The position numbers and the translations under genes were made by a program. Of a stretch of DNA of 64,000 nucleotides, positions 9,092-17,520 are shown one piece after another. The stretch comes from Fictibacillus phosphorivorans. GTDB lineage: Bacteria; Bacillota; Bacilli; Bacillales; Fictibacillaceae. The number at the start of each line of letters is the position of its first letter. The first letter of the stretch is position 1. The DNA lies in the NCBI RefSeq assembly GCF_001629705.1, contig NZ_CP015378.1, forward strand, positions 3,224,001 through 3,288,000. The letters are read 5' to 3'. The notes under the pieces are model-generated. The model made no database searches, was not told the origin of the DNA, and saw only the letters and a list, made by a program, of their open reading frames with translations.

Positions 9092-9210
9092 ATATTTATT
9101 TAATAGTTGTTGCTAAATAGTCCCACCGGGAAAAGTAAGTACCCTGAAACAAAAAGCTGCATAAGTTCTTATCTATTAGTAAGTCATGCAATTACTTGGC
9201 TTCCTTGGCA

Positions 9211-9427
9211 AGTTGGTTGGAGTGCAAGGTGCGTGCCTGCTACCTGATAAGCTTCTTGCAAGGCATGCGACGAGGAATCAAACTGCGTAAGTATCAGCTA
9301 GTAGACGCAGGAGCAAGGATGCTTCCTAGAAGCGGTCAGGTGAGACCTTTAAGGGCGCATAGCGGCAAGGGGCTCACCGCCTGCCCCGCGGAAAGCGAGC
9401 ATACTGAAACGGAAATCAGCCACTTTC
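9211..9427. repeat. Long-type copy of the intergenic repeat element (copy B, opposite orientation to A)
   Basis: Starts GTTGGTTGGAGTGCAAGGTGC and ends CGGAAATCAGCCACTTTC, so it reads as the reverse complement of copies A, C and E. It contains GCTCACCGCCTGCCCCGCGG and the long-copy module CTTGCAAGGCATGCGACGAG. It lies 21 bp beyond the 3' end of yutF, where no ordinary terminator is visible, so yutF transcripts may end within it. Confidence 0.75.
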
Positions 9428-9448
9428 AAGGGCAACTTCGTAATAAGC

Positions 9449-10216
9449 TTACTTGATCTCCCACTCATCCAATCCGTTAACGGTATACGTTGGATGAACC
9501 TCAATTTCTTCAAGGTGTTTCTTTGTTGTAACTCCTGTGTGAACAAGCAGCGTATCGATTCCGGCACGAATACCAGCTAAGATATCTGTTTGATAGTTGT
9601 CACCGATCATGAGTGTTTCTTCTTTTTTCATTCCGAGTGTTTCTAACGCCATCTCCATGATGATGGACTCAGGCTTACCGATAAACGTTGGTTCTGTTTG
9701 AGTTGAAACCGTAATGACAGAAGTCAGTGCTCCGTTTCCTGGCAGAAGGCCTCTTTCCGTCGGAAGAGCAATATCACCATTTGTCGAGATAAAAGTTGCT
9801 CCGTTACGGACTGCAAGGCATGCTTTTGCTAACTTTTCATAGGTGATCGAGCGATCGATTCCAACCACAACAAAATCAGGGTTCTCTTCTACTAGTTCTA
9901 GTCCTTGTTCTTGAAGCGCTTCTCTAATTCCATCCTCACCGATACAATAGACGGTCGCATTTTTCTTTTGTTCAGCAATATAGTTGGCTGTTGCCATGCT
10001 CGTTGTATACACATGTTCAGCAGATGCTGGGATATCAAATCCTGCAAGCACATCTGCCACTTGTTTTTTTGTTTTAGAAGAATTATTTGTCACGAACAAA
10101 TAAGGAAGGTTTTTTTCGTTTAATTTTTTTACAAAATCAACCGCCTCAATAATTCGTTCTGTTCCTCGATACATCGTTCCGTCTAAGTCGATCAAGAATC
10201 CTTTATATGCCTTCAT
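9449..10216 (-). CDS. yutF: HAD-family phosphatase YutF (NagD/p-nitrophenylphosphatase subfamily)
   Basis: Cytosolic sugar- or nucleotide-phosphatase of the haloacid dehalogenase superfamily, subclass IIA. Motif I is DLDGT, with nucleophile Asp10 in MKAYKGFLIDLDGTMYRG. Motif II is FVTNNSSKTK, a conserved lysine lies in FIGKPESIIM, and motif III is MIGDNYQTDILAG. The start is the ATG giving MKAYKG because AAAAGGAGAG precedes it; this gives 255 residues, the family size. The physiological substrate is not deducible. It follows the SufR-like gene by 66 bp and a terminator. Confidence 0.9.
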   Translation of the reverse strand: MKAYKGFLIDLDGTMYRGTERIIEAVDFVKKLNEKNLPYLFVTNNSSKTKKQVADVLAGFDIPASAEHVYTTSMATANYIAEQKKNATVYCIGEDGIREALQEQGLELVEENPDFVVVGIDRSITYEKLAKACLAVRNGATFISTNGDIALPTERGLLPGNGALTSVITVSTQTEPTFIGKPESIIMEMALETLGMKKEETLMIGDNYQTDILAGIRAGIDTLLVHTGVTTKKHLEEIEVHPTYTVNGLDEWEIK

Positions 10217-10261
10217 TAAGCTCTCTCCTTTTATGTACCTTCTCATTTTACCCACTTCAAA

Positions 10262-10297
10262 AAAAAACACACCTGAAGCTTTTTAGACTTCAGATGT
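10262..10297 (-). terminator. Intrinsic terminator of the SufR-like regulator gene
   Basis: Minus-strand arms ACATCTGAAG and CTTCAGGTGT, loop TCTAAAAAG, then a run of nine T. The left arm overlaps the last codons of the regulator gene. Confidence 0.85.
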
Positions 10298-10933
10298 TTG
10301 CTTTTCTTCTTTTATCACATAACAGCAATAATCTCCGCCTTTTGCCATACACGTCTTTCGCTCAACAGCGTCTGTTTGTAGCATGCGCTTGAAGAGTGAT
10401 AGCTCGCAGGAGCAGGCTTGCTGATATTCATTCGCTACTTTAGCGATCGGACAGTTATACTCTGTTAATACATAAGTATCAGGATTTTCTCCTCTTTCCC
10501 AGTCCACCATGTATCCTGCTTCATTTTGAATATTAGCGAGTTCATTTACTTTTTGTTCAAAATCTGTCAGTGTGTTCATTCGATCTTTGTATCTATCCTG
10601 CAGACGATTTTCACGTCGCTTAAACAATTCATCAATTGTTGCTGTGCCACTCACTTCTTCTATATCTTTTAAAAAATCAACGGTAAGCCCTGAATAGTTT
10701 CGTGGAAATTGTTCGTCCCCGCTTGCTGTAAGATGATAAAAATGGATTGGTCTTCCCATAGCCTGTCGGACAAGAGTCGTTTCAATCACATGATCACGTT
10801 CTAACGTGTTGAGATGACGCCGAACAGCCATTTCGGTTATTCCAAGGGATTTTGCCATTTCCGTAACAGTCATCCTCTTATTCCTTTTTAAAAGATAGAT
10901 GATTTCATCACGGGTTGAGGTGTGATTCTTCAT
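10283..10933 (-). CDS. DeoR/ArsR-type transcriptional regulator with C-terminal Cys cluster (SufR-like)
   Basis: Predicted DNA-binding regulator of 216 residues. Residues 8-70 form a winged helix-turn-helix (TVTEMAKSLGITEMAVRRHLNTLER), followed by a helical linker. The C-terminal domain has Cys161, Cys174, Cys176, Cys195, Cys203 and Cys204 in the arrangement CP-x12-C-x-C ... C-x7-CC, like the Fe-S-sensing SufR family. A role in sensing iron-sulfur status is an inference; the suf operon lies 15 kb away. The start giving MKNHTSTRDE is preferred because AAAGGATGGTGAT upstream matches the anti-SD; M1/M3 of the longer ORF lie inside that site. Confidence 0.8.
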   Translation of the reverse strand: MKNHTSTRDEIIYLLKRNKRMTVTEMAKSLGITEMAVRRHLNTLERDHVIETTLVRQAMGRPIHFYHLTASGDEQFPRNYSGLTVDFLKDIEEVSGTATIDELFKRRENRLQDRYKDRMNTLTDFEQKVNELANIQNEAGYMVDWERGENPDTYVLTEYNCPIAKVANEYQQACSCELSLFKRMLQTDAVERKTCMAKGGDYCCYVIKEEKQTSEV

Positions 10934-11020
10934 GGTCATCACCATCCTTTGTCACCATTTTATCGTAAATAAGGGTAAACGTACATTTTTAAATATAAAT
11001 GTATAAAAACTCTTTTATCC

Positions 11021-11461
11021 TTATTCAGGTAAAAATGCAGAAACTGGCCCCAACTCTTCTTCTAGGTACCTTTTTATGTGTAAGGGAAATGCAGAAAGTT
11101 CCTTTTCTTTTGAAACGATGGTATCATAAATGACTTTACTATCAGCAGAAGTGTAGTCTTGAACGAGTGATTTACGAAGGTTAACCACTTCTTTTAGTGA
11201 TACTGCTTCATCGTTCGGAATTACTTTTTCATCAATCAGGATATCCAGTATGTCTTCAAAACTTCCTGGATCACGCATGATAAATCCATCGATAATCATA
11301 TTACCCACGTCCATCATCGATTCGATCAACATGTGTCCAATTCTTTCAACCACAAGTGTTTCTAGCTTATTTGCGGGAGTGGATAACTCCTTAAACGTAC
11401 GAATTAATTCGTTCATGTACACTAAATGTTCATTGATTTTTTTTCGATCAACAAAATACAT
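11021..11461 (-). CDS. yutE: DUF86/HepT-like HEPN-domain protein YutE
   Basis: 146-residue all-helical protein of the DUF86 (HepT-like) family. HepT toxins are RNases with an Rx4-6HxY motif, usually paired with an MNT nucleotidyltransferase antitoxin. Here the corresponding segment reads R96-KSLV-Q101-D-Y103, so glutamine replaces the catalytic histidine, and no MNT gene is adjacent. It is therefore unlikely to act as a classical toxin. ATG with AAAGGTGATG just upstream; the longer ORF lacks a usable ribosome site. Conserved position in the yut cluster supports a housekeeping role. Confidence 0.8.
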   Translation of the reverse strand: MYFVDRKKINEHLVYMNELIRTFKELSTPANKLETLVVERIGHMLIESMMDVGNMIIDGFIMRDPGSFEDILDILIDEKVIPNDEAVSLKEVVNLRKSLVQDYTSADSKVIYDTIVSKEKELSAFPLHIKRYLEEELGPVSAFLPE

Positions 11462-11565
11462 AGTCATCACCTTTTGTAAGTTTCTCAAGTAAAGTGTAAC
11501 ATAAAGTAAGAGCAATCATATGAACTCAAATTTTAAATTTTGCTTAGTACGAAGGAGGAACAAAA

Positions 11566-11835
11566 ATGAACGAGGAAACTTTTTTCTTATATGATGATAA
11601 AGAATCAACAGAAACGCGTTTTGTAAGTTTTATGGGACGAAACACTCGCTTTGATCTTGCTATCACAAAAACTACGAGACATTATGGAAAATCTTTAGTC
11701 CTGAACATGTTAGGCAGTACATATGCCATTATTGGTCAGGATGATCTAGAGGAAGAAGGCTATTTGGAACACGCGTTTAATCTAACTGAAGAAGACGCGA
11801 TGGAGCTTCGTGAATTTTTAGCTGAAGTTGTTTAA
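11566..11835 (+). CDS. DUF3055 (SAV0927-like) small cytosolic protein
   Basis: Uncharacterised 89-residue acidic protein of the DUF3055 family found across Bacillales. It has no signal peptide or membrane helix. Recognisable segments are FLYDDKESTETRFVSFMG and the C-terminal EDAMELREFLAEVV. ATG start with GGAGGAAC. It is divergent from yutE and followed 100 bp later by another small gene on the same strand. Function unknown. Confidence 0.8.
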   Translation: MNEETFFLYDDKESTETRFVSFMGRNTRFDLAITKTTRHYGKSLVLNMLGSTYAIIGQDDLEEEGYLEHAFNLTEEDAMELREFLAEVV

Positions 11836-11937
11836 GATGTAATCAAAATGTACCAAAAAAGAATCATGCTTTCTTGGAGACACTTTAGATAAGGATACTT
11901 TTCTTATCCTAAAATGGCCGAAGAGAGGATGGTTTTT

Positions 11938-12225
11938 TTGTTCGAAAAAGAAAAAGAACAATATACCGATTTTTCGAATGTAGAGACTGGTCGTAATTAC
12001 GTACTTCCTGAGGATTTGCCTGAAGGTCCATATGGCTCACCCATCAAGAGAGCTTTAGGAAAATCGACTCCTTGGAGAGAAGAACAGCGTTATTATAGTG
12101 CCTTTAACTATGAAAACAAAACCCTTCATGAAGGTCTGGAAAGACAAGATCCTGGTGCTCATCCTACACACGATGATTCTGAATATCATACAGAATCACC
12201 TTATGAGAATTCTCGAGGTTCGTAA
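11938..12225 (+). CDS. Small hydrophilic cytosolic protein, unknown function
   Basis: About 95 residues, hydrophilic, Tyr/Pro/His-rich, no membrane segment. The text QYTDFSNVETGRNYVLPEDL and GSPIKRALGKSTPW looks like a conserved Bacillaceae family usually annotated only as cytosolic protein. I chose the TTG that gives MFEKEKEQYTDF because AGAGAGGATGG lies about 8 bp before it. The ATG eight codons earlier has no ribosome site and would place the purine run inside the gene. Function not known. Confidence 0.7.
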   Translation: MFEKEKEQYTDFSNVETGRNYVLPEDLPEGPYGSPIKRALGKSTPWREEQRYYSAFNYENKTLHEGLERQDPGAHPTHDDSEYHTESPYENSRGS

Positions 12226-12283
12226 GGGAAACTTGGCTTCATCTATTATTGGCCTACAAACAAGCGGAGCATCGATAAAACAA

Positions 12284-12318
12284 AGAAAAACCCCTGAATG
12301 TCTCAGGGGTTTACTTTT
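12284..12318. terminator. Bidirectional terminator between convergent genes
   Basis: AACCCCTGA / TCAGGGGTT with a 5-nt loop. Adenines precede it and thymines follow it, so it can act in both directions. Its right arm includes the yutD stop codon. Confidence 0.85.
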
Positions 12319-12578
12319 TTGACTACAAAATACGGACATCCGAAATTACAATATTCGTAAATGTATTCCGGTAAGGTGCTGATCTTTGTGTCGAACGTAG
12401 CCTTTTCATGATTGTCTTCAAAAAATCCACGAAGTCTAAGCTGTTCGTAACCAAGATCACCAACAATATAATCGTATTTATGTAAGATTTCACTATAGCG
12501 CGCTTTAAATTGTTCCTCGTTAAAGGCTTCTTTTACATCTTCAATCACTTCATAGGAATAATTACCAACTGTAATCAA
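12303..12578 (-). CDS. yutD: YutD family protein (DUF1027)
   Basis: 91-residue cytosolic protein of the YutD/DUF1027 family, conserved in Firmicutes and of unknown function. Conserved features include YDYIVGDLGYEQLRLRGFF and the cysteine motif YEYCNFGCPYFVVKK, which could bind a metal, although only two cysteines are present. The start is TTG (minus-strand TTGATTACAGTTGG), with GAGGTGA 8 bp upstream and no alternative ATG in the conserved region. The C-terminus runs into the terminator hairpin. Convergent with the preceding small plus-strand gene. Confidence 0.85.
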   Translation of the reverse strand: MITVGNYSYEVIEDVKEAFNEEQFKARYSEILHKYDYIVGDLGYEQLRLRGFFEDNHEKATFDTKISTLPEYIYEYCNFGCPYFVVKKVNP

Positions 12579-12699
12579 AAATGCTTCACCTCGTTTCCTG
12601 ATACTTATTTTACCATGCTTGAGCTATTTACAGCCAACAATTTCTTCGTAAAGATCTTTTACTTTAAGGCACTCTATAGAATAAGGAGGTGAAACACCT

Positions 12700-13311
12700 G
12701 TGAAAAAATTAGGAATGTTCTTATTGATCGGCTTGATGCTTGCTGGATGCGGCGGCGGTGATCAAAAGAAGATGGGACAAGAATATAAATTTTCTAAAAC
12801 CAATGTAAAAGATGAGAATCGAATTGGCAACAACATGAACTATGGGGACTTTGGATATATGCGTCATATGTCGGGGGACAAAGTAAAAACAGGAAATGCA
12901 GTTCCATACTTAAATCGCCAAAAGCTTGCCGATATGATCTCTGATATGGTTCTGCAATTACCGAATATTAAAGATGTCGGTACATTAGTTACAGATGAAG
13001 AAGTTTTGATCGGCTACAAAACAACAAACAAGGACCGAAACGCAGCGGCTGACCAAGTCAAGATGACTGGTTTCTCTGTTGTACCAAGATACTACCATGT
13101 GTATGTGTCAGATGAAAAAGGAATGATCGACAAGATCGAACAATATCAATCCTTAAATAATGATACCGAACAGATCGAAGGAATCATGGACCAACTGATC
13201 CTACAAATGAAAAAAGCACCTCAAGGCAAGAAGTGGAACTATGGGGAAAATGAAAATGGTGAGATGAACGGCGAAACGAACAGTATGCGTGGACAAATGG
13301 AAGGCAAATAA
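12700..13311 (+). CDS. YhcN/YlaJ-type sporulation lipoprotein (YutC-like)
   Basis: 203-residue predicted lipoprotein. The signal peptide MKKLGMFLLIGLMLAGC ends in lipobox LAGC with Cys17. The mature part carries a YhcN/YlaJ-like domain (LADMISDMVLQLPNIKDVGTLVTDEEVLIGYKT) followed by an asparagine/glycine-rich tail. Members occur in the spore inner membrane region and influence germination or outgrowth; this particular role is inferred. Its position between yutD and lipA matches yutC of B. subtilis. Start GTG with AAGGAGGTG. Confidence 0.85.
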   Translation: MKKLGMFLLIGLMLAGCGGGDQKKMGQEYKFSKTNVKDENRIGNNMNYGDFGYMRHMSGDKVKTGNAVPYLNRQKLADMISDMVLQLPNIKDVGTLVTDEEVLIGYKTTNKDRNAAADQVKMTGFSVVPRYYHVYVSDEKGMIDKIEQYQSLNNDTEQIEGIMDQLILQMKKAPQGKKWNYGENENGEMNGETNSMRGQMEGK

Positions 13312-13346
13312 AAAACCAGAAGCAGATCGTTGCTTCTGGCTTTCTT
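13309..13346. terminator. Terminator between convergent lipoprotein gene and lipA
   Basis: CCAGAAGCA / TGCTTCTGG with a 6-nt loop, flanked by an A-run on the left and a T-rich stretch (CTTTCTT) on the right, so it can act in both directions. Confidence 0.8.
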
Positions 13347-13353
13347 ATTATGT

Positions 13354-14238
13354 TTAGCTGTTTTGGGCAGCTGCGTTTACTTGTTCATCAGCATGGTAAG
13401 AAGAACGCACGAGCGGTCCTGACTCACAATGCTTGAATCCTTTAGAAAACGCGATATCACGCAATTCTTTAAACTCATCTGGTGTATAGTATTTTTGTAC
13501 TTTTAGATGTTTCTTAGTAGGTTGTAGATATTGTCCGATCGTCATGATATCAACGTTATTTGCACGTAGATCATCCATCGTTTCTACAATTTCTTCCCAC
13601 GTCTCTCCTAACCCGATCATCAGACTGGATTTCGTCGGAATGTTAGCATTCATTTCTTTTGCACGACGCAAAAATTCCATCGTTCGATCATACGTTGCAC
13701 GTGCACGAACTCTTGGAGAAAGACGTCGTACCGTTTCAATATTATGGTTCATGATATCTGGCTTTGCATCCATCAATGTTTTTAGTGCATCAAAATCACC
13801 TAACATATCAGATGGAAGAACTTCAATCGAACAGAATGGATTACGAGCACGAACAGAACGAACGGTTTCGGCGAATACATGAGCACCGCCATCTTTAAGG
13901 TCATCACGTGCAACCGCTGTAATTACGACGTGTTTCAGACCCATTTGCTCAACAGATTCTGCAACACGTTCTGGCTCTTGTAGATCAAGTTCTGTTGGTA
14001 ATCCTGTTTTTACTGCACAAAAACGACAAGCTCGTGTACAGATGTCTCCAAGAATCATGAAAGTAGCTGTTTTTCTTACAGCCCAACATTCATGGATGTT
14101 TGGACATTTTGCTTCTTCACATACCGTATGTAGCTTTTTCTCACGCATCATCTTTTTAAGTTCTTTATAATTTTCATTCGTGTTTAACTTTATTTTTAAC
14201 CACTCGGGTTTACGTACATATTCTTCTTTCTTTGCCAT
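13354..14238 (-). CDS. lipA: Lipoyl synthase
   Basis: Radical-SAM enzyme that inserts two sulfur atoms into octanoyl groups to make lipoyl cofactors, needed by pyruvate and other 2-oxoacid dehydrogenases and by GcvH (also in this window). The auxiliary 4Fe-4S cluster ligands are Cys40, Cys45 and Cys51 ([12 protein letters not shown]). The radical-SAM CxxxCxxC is Cys67, Cys71 and Cys74 (CTRACRFC). Of several adjacent in-frame starts (GTG-ATG-ATG-ATG) I use the last, giving [13 protein letters not shown] as in B. subtilis, with GGGGTGAT as ribosome site. 294 residues. Confidence 0.96.
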   Translation of the reverse strand: MAKKEEYVRKPEWLKIKLNTNENYKELKKMMREKKLHTVCEEAKCPNIHECWAVRKTATFMILGDICTRACRFCAVKTGLPTELDLQEPERVAESVEQMGLKHVVITAVARDDLKDGGAHVFAETVRSVRARNPFCSIEVLPSDMLGDFDALKTLMDAKPDIMNHNIETVRRLSPRVRARATYDRTMEFLRRAKEMNANIPTKSSLMIGLGETWEEIVETMDDLRANNVDIMTIGQYLQPTKKHLKVQKYYTPDEFKELRDIAFSKGFKHCESGPLVRSSYHADEQVNAAAQNS

Positions 14239-14442
14239 CATCATCACCCCAGATTTTCTTGGTCTTTCGTATAATGAACGTTCGTATTTTAGTTTCTACT
14301 TAAACATTATTGTCCCATCAATACTCTACCATACGACAGGGTAAAATTCCAAACATGAGTTTTTTCCAACATTTTTCCTTCATGTTTTTTCTGAACTTCA
14401 ACAAACTATAGATAAATGAAAGAAAGGAGTGGATTGGGACGT

Positions 14443-15444
14443 ATGAGGAAATTTTCAGTCCTGTTCCTCACTCTGACAGCCCTTCTTATAACCTTTCTTC
14501 CGGAAAGCAGGAGCACGGCAGCAGAGCGATTTACGAAAGAAGACGTGGAACGGCTCAGCCTTTATAAAAAAATGGAGTCTGTTACGCTCATTCCATGGCA
14601 TTACTTTGCAGGTGTAGATCAATATGAAAGAAGCGTAAGAAAAGCACGAAGAGATCTTCCTGCCAGAAAAGGATTAGTCGGGATTTATTTTTCACCTTTG
14701 CAATGGTCTGGGCCAATAAATCCAACCATGGACGATACCAACCCTGAACGTATTTCAATGTTTGGAGGTATCGGAAAAGACGGTAACAATGACGGTATTG
14801 CTGATCGAAACAACGATGAAGACATTCTGTTTACATTCAGTGAGATCATTAAAAAGCATGGGCATGATATAGAAAATTTCAGAATCGGCCTATGGAGCTA
14901 TTACCAGCGAGATAAAGCTGTAGATATTATTATGGAAAACGCTAAGATCTATGAGACATATGGAACAGTTTCACTAGACAAGCACAGCTTTATCGTTCCA
15001 TTAAGATCCAACTATAGTTACCGAAGCACATGGGGTGACAGACGGGGATTTGGTGGATTACGTATTCATGAAGGTACAGATATATTTGCGAATTACGGCG
15101 TTCCTGTTAAAGCAGTTTCCTATGGAATTGTTGAGATCAAAGGATGGAATCGATTTGGTGGATGGAGAATCGGTGTCCGTGATATCAATAATGTATACCA
15201 TTATTACGCCCATTTAGGCAGCTTCAATAAAGCCATTGAAAAAGGGACGATTGTAGAACCTGGTATGGTACTTGGCTACGTAGGCAGTTCAGGTTACGGA
15301 CCTCCCGGAACTTCTGGGAAATTCCCTCCTCATCTTCACTTTGGCATGTACCGTGACAACGGATATACAGAATGGGCATTCGACCCATATCCTTATTTAA
15401 AAGCATGGGAACGTCAGGAGCGTATTAGCAACAGGCGAAGATAA
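14443..15444 (+). CDS. lytH: Sporulation L-Ala--D-Glu endopeptidase LytH-like (M23 family)
   Basis: Exported M23 (LytM-type) peptidase. In B. subtilis LytH trims stem peptides to single L-alanine side chains in spore cortex. The signal peptide is MRKFSVLFLTLTALLITFLP. The C-terminal peptidase has the zinc motif HEGTD (HxxxD), the second motif HYYAHLG, and HLHFG, which supplies the third zinc ligand. The location next to lipA matches B. subtilis yunA/lytH. The start is chosen at ATG (MRKFS) after AAAGGAGTGG; a TTG three codons upstream is possible. About 333 residues. Confidence 0.87.
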   Translation: MRKFSVLFLTLTALLITFLPESRSTAAERFTKEDVERLSLYKKMESVTLIPWHYFAGVDQYERSVRKARRDLPARKGLVGIYFSPLQWSGPINPTMDDTNPERISMFGGIGKDGNNDGIADRNNDEDILFTFSEIIKKHGHDIENFRIGLWSYYQRDKAVDIIMENAKIYETYGTVSLDKHSFIVPLRSNYSYRSTWGDRRGFGGLRIHEGTDIFANYGVPVKAVSYGIVEIKGWNRFGGWRIGVRDINNVYHYYAHLGSFNKAIEKGTIVEPGMVLGYVGSSGYGPPGTSGKFPPHLHFGMYRDNGYTEWAFDPYPYLKAWERQERISNRRR

Positions 15445-15454
15445 TGTTAGGTTA

Positions 15455-15483
15455 AAAAAGAAGCTTTAGGGCTTCTTTTTTTA
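15455..15483 (+). terminator. Intrinsic terminator after lytH
   Basis: AAGAAGC / GCTTCTT with loop TTTAGG, followed by TTTTT. Confidence 0.85.
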
Positions 15484-15484
15484 T

Positions 15485-15680
15485 ATGATATGGCGCTCGT
15501 ATTTTTCATATGGCGCTCGTATTTTTCATATGGCGCTCGTATTTTTCATATGGCGCTCGTATTTTTCATATGGCGCTCGTATTTTTCATATGGCGCTCGT
15601 ATTTTTCATATGGCGCTCGTATTTTTCATATGGCGCTCGTATTTTTCATATGGCGCTCGTATTTTTCATATGGCGCTCGT
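15485..15680. repeat. Tandem array, 20-bp unit, ten copies
   Basis: The 10-mer TGGCGCTCGT recurs at 15491, 15511 and so on every 20 bp to 15671. Nine identical spacers ATTTTTCATA lie between copies. All units are identical, so the array is young or homogenised. It starts right after the lytH terminator in a convergent intergenic gap. Because 20 is not a multiple of three, open frames running through it cycle through three readings and are unlikely to be genes. Confidence 0.95.
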
Positions 15681-15714
15681 AAATCTTGAGCTTTGCTCTG
15701 ATTTACGAGCGCCA
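15671..15714. repeat. Long hairpin formed by the last array unit and an inverted copy
   Basis: TGGCGCTCGTAAATC (15671-15685) pairs perfectly with GATTTACGAGCGCCA (15700-15714). Inside, GAGC/GCTC closes a TTT loop. It is not followed by a T-run, so it is not a standard terminator. Confidence 0.9.
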
Positions 15715-15721
15715 ACGTCAT

Positions 15722-15756
15722 TAAAAAAGCTGATTCTTCTACAGAAGAATCAGCTT
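15722..15756 (-). terminator. Intrinsic terminator after the symporter/MetS genes
   Basis: Minus-strand arms AAGCTGATTCTT and AAGAATCAGCTT with a 6-nt loop, then TTTTTT. Confidence 0.9.
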
Positions 15757-15762
15757 CACCAT

Positions 15763-15867
15763 TTATTTCTTTCTTGAAACGCGAACCACGTTTGCAATAC
15801 TTGCGAGGAGGCCACCCCATAGGATCACCATGCCAATCACCATCATTGTAATCGCACTGCCTGTCAT
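15763..15867 (-). CDS. MetS-type small subunit of an NSS transporter (34 residues)
   Basis: One nucleotide after the symporter stop codon an ORF begins MTGSAITMMVIGMVILWGGL and ends in a basic tail RVSRKK. It is a single transmembrane helix with glycines, as in MetS-family partners of NSS transporters (MetPS of Corynebacterium, where the small protein is needed for methionine/alanine uptake). AAGGAGG lies 8 bp before the ATG, inside the end of the symporter gene, so translation is coupled. A strong terminator follows directly. Likely a membrane partner of the symporter. Confidence 0.82.
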   Translation of the reverse strand: MTGSAITMMVIGMVILWGGLLASIANVVRVSRKK

Positions 15868-15868
15868 A

Positions 15869-17371
15869 TTAGCTGACCTCCTTTTTCTCTACAACTTCAT
15901 CAGATTTCCACTTCACGAGACCCAAAACGACTCCAAGTACGATGACGCCAACTGCAACTGAAACACCATACGTAAGGATTAATTCTGTTGGATACTCTTC
16001 ATAATTTTTTGCAAGGTTTTGTTTGATGTTATCAAACATCATGTAACCAAGAAGGATCGGTGTAATCACGCCTAGACAAACCTTCCACCATAATCCTGTT
16101 CTTAAGTCAGAGATTGCGTTCGCATGGTTTTGAAGGCCGGATAATTGTCTTACGAACCAAGCAATGATCACTACTTCTACAAGACCTGCTAACGTGATAC
16201 CAAAGTTATTGATGAAGTAATCTACGATATCAAGCATGTACAGGCCGCCTTTTGTAGCGAAAAGTAATGAGATAACAGATGCTACTCCTCCACCCATCAA
16301 CACGGCTTTTGTTCTTGAGATTCCAAATTTATCTTGTAGAGCTGCCACATACGTTTCAACGATCGAGATCAACGATGTCATACCAGCAAACACAAGGGTT
16401 AAGAAGAACATGGTTCCAAAGAAGGCATTTCCACCAGGGAACTCATTGATAATTGCCGGGAATACTTCAAACGCTAGTCCGATTCCGCCTTTTACTACTT
16501 CATCCACTGGCAGACCTTGTTGCATGGCCATGAAACCTAAAGCGGCGAATACACCAATACCTGCTAGTAGTTCAAAACCTGAGTTTGCGAAACCTGTAAT
16601 AAACGCATTGTTATTAATATCTGATTTCTTAGGTAGATAGCTTGAATACGTAACCATGATCGCAAATGCGATTGACAATGAGAAGAAAATCTGACCGTAA
16701 GCTGCTACCCACACCTTACCGTTACTGATCATGCTCCAATCAGGAGTGAAGAACGTGTTCAAACCTTGAGCTGCACCATCGAGGGTTACGGCACGAATAA
16801 CGATTAACGTAAACATAATGACTAAAGCTGGAATGAAAATTTTATTAAAACGCTCGATTCCTTTTGAAACACCCTTATAAAGAACAAGAAGCGTCACAAC
16901 CCAAACGATGAGGAGTGCGATCAAAATACCTGGTACGATGCCGCCCATGTCACCAGGCGTCTTACTTAATTGAAGGACCTTTCCATAAAAGAAATCTGAA
17001 GGCTTGTCTCCCCATGTTAAGTTTAATGAATAAATGGAGTACTTAATCGCCCAAGCGATGATTACCGCGTAATAAGTGGAAATAACAAACGCGACAAATA
17101 CTTGCCACCATCCTAGCCATTCTGCTTTTTTGTGAAGACGGAAATAAGAAAGTGGAGCAGATCCACGGTACTTATGACCTAACGTAAATTCTAGAATCAG
17201 TAAGGGAATCCCTGCCGTTAAAAGTGCTATTAAGTATGGGATGAAGAATGCTCCCCCACCGTTCTCATAAGCAACTGCTGGAAATCTCCAGATATTGCCT
17301 AGGCCGATAGCCGAGCCGACCGCTGCTAATATAAACCCATAGCGGCTTCCCCATTGCTGCCTATTTTCCAT
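15869..17371 (-). CDS. Sodium:neurotransmitter symporter (NSS) family amino-acid transporter
   Basis: Integral membrane Na+-coupled amino-acid importer of 500 residues with about 11-12 transmembrane helices. The N-terminal signature GSAIGLGNIWRFPAVAYENG forms the substrate/sodium site in TM1. The unwound TM6 region is FFSLSIAFAIMVTYSSYLP. The paired 34-residue MetS-type gene suggests the MetP branch and neutral amino acids such as methionine or alanine, but specificity cannot be read from the sequence. ATG start after GGGGGAT. Transcribed with the small gene. Confidence 0.88.
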   Translation of the reverse strand: MENRQQWGSRYGFILAAVGSAIGLGNIWRFPAVAYENGGGAFFIPYLIALLTAGIPLLILEFTLGHKYRGSAPLSYFRLHKKAEWLGWWQVFVAFVISTYYAVIIAWAIKYSIYSLNLTWGDKPSDFFYGKVLQLSKTPGDMGGIVPGILIALLIVWVVTLLVLYKGVSKGIERFNKIFIPALVIMFTLIVIRAVTLDGAAQGLNTFFTPDWSMISNGKVWVAAYGQIFFSLSIAFAIMVTYSSYLPKKSDINNNAFITGFANSGFELLAGIGVFAALGFMAMQQGLPVDEVVKGGIGLAFEVFPAIINEFPGGNAFFGTMFFLTLVFAGMTSLISIVETYVAALQDKFGISRTKAVLMGGGVASVISLLFATKGGLYMLDIVDYFINNFGITLAGLVEVVIIAWFVRQLSGLQNHANAISDLRTGLWWKVCLGVITPILLGYMMFDNIKQNLAKNYEEYPTELILTYGVSVAVGVIVLGVVLGLVKWKSDEVVEKKEVS

Positions 17372-17520
17372 TGTTGTATCCCCCTTGTTATGAAGTCGAA
17401 AAGTTTACAATTATTACTTTTTTCTGATAATTCTGTGTTCAGTATATTACAAAACATGAAAACCGTCAAAATGTTTTTAGTTATTTTGTCGGAATAAGGG
17501 GGAAAAAGTCGTATGAATAT

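Noticed and set aside
11021..11515. HepT-MNT toxin-antitoxin system
   Set aside because: No MNT nucleotidyltransferase adjacent and the catalytic His is replaced.
15485..15777. Open frames of 60-95 codons on both strands across the 20-bp array
   Set aside because: They arise because the repeat unit lacks stop codons in those frames; no ribosome site, and the peptide is only a readout of the DNA period.
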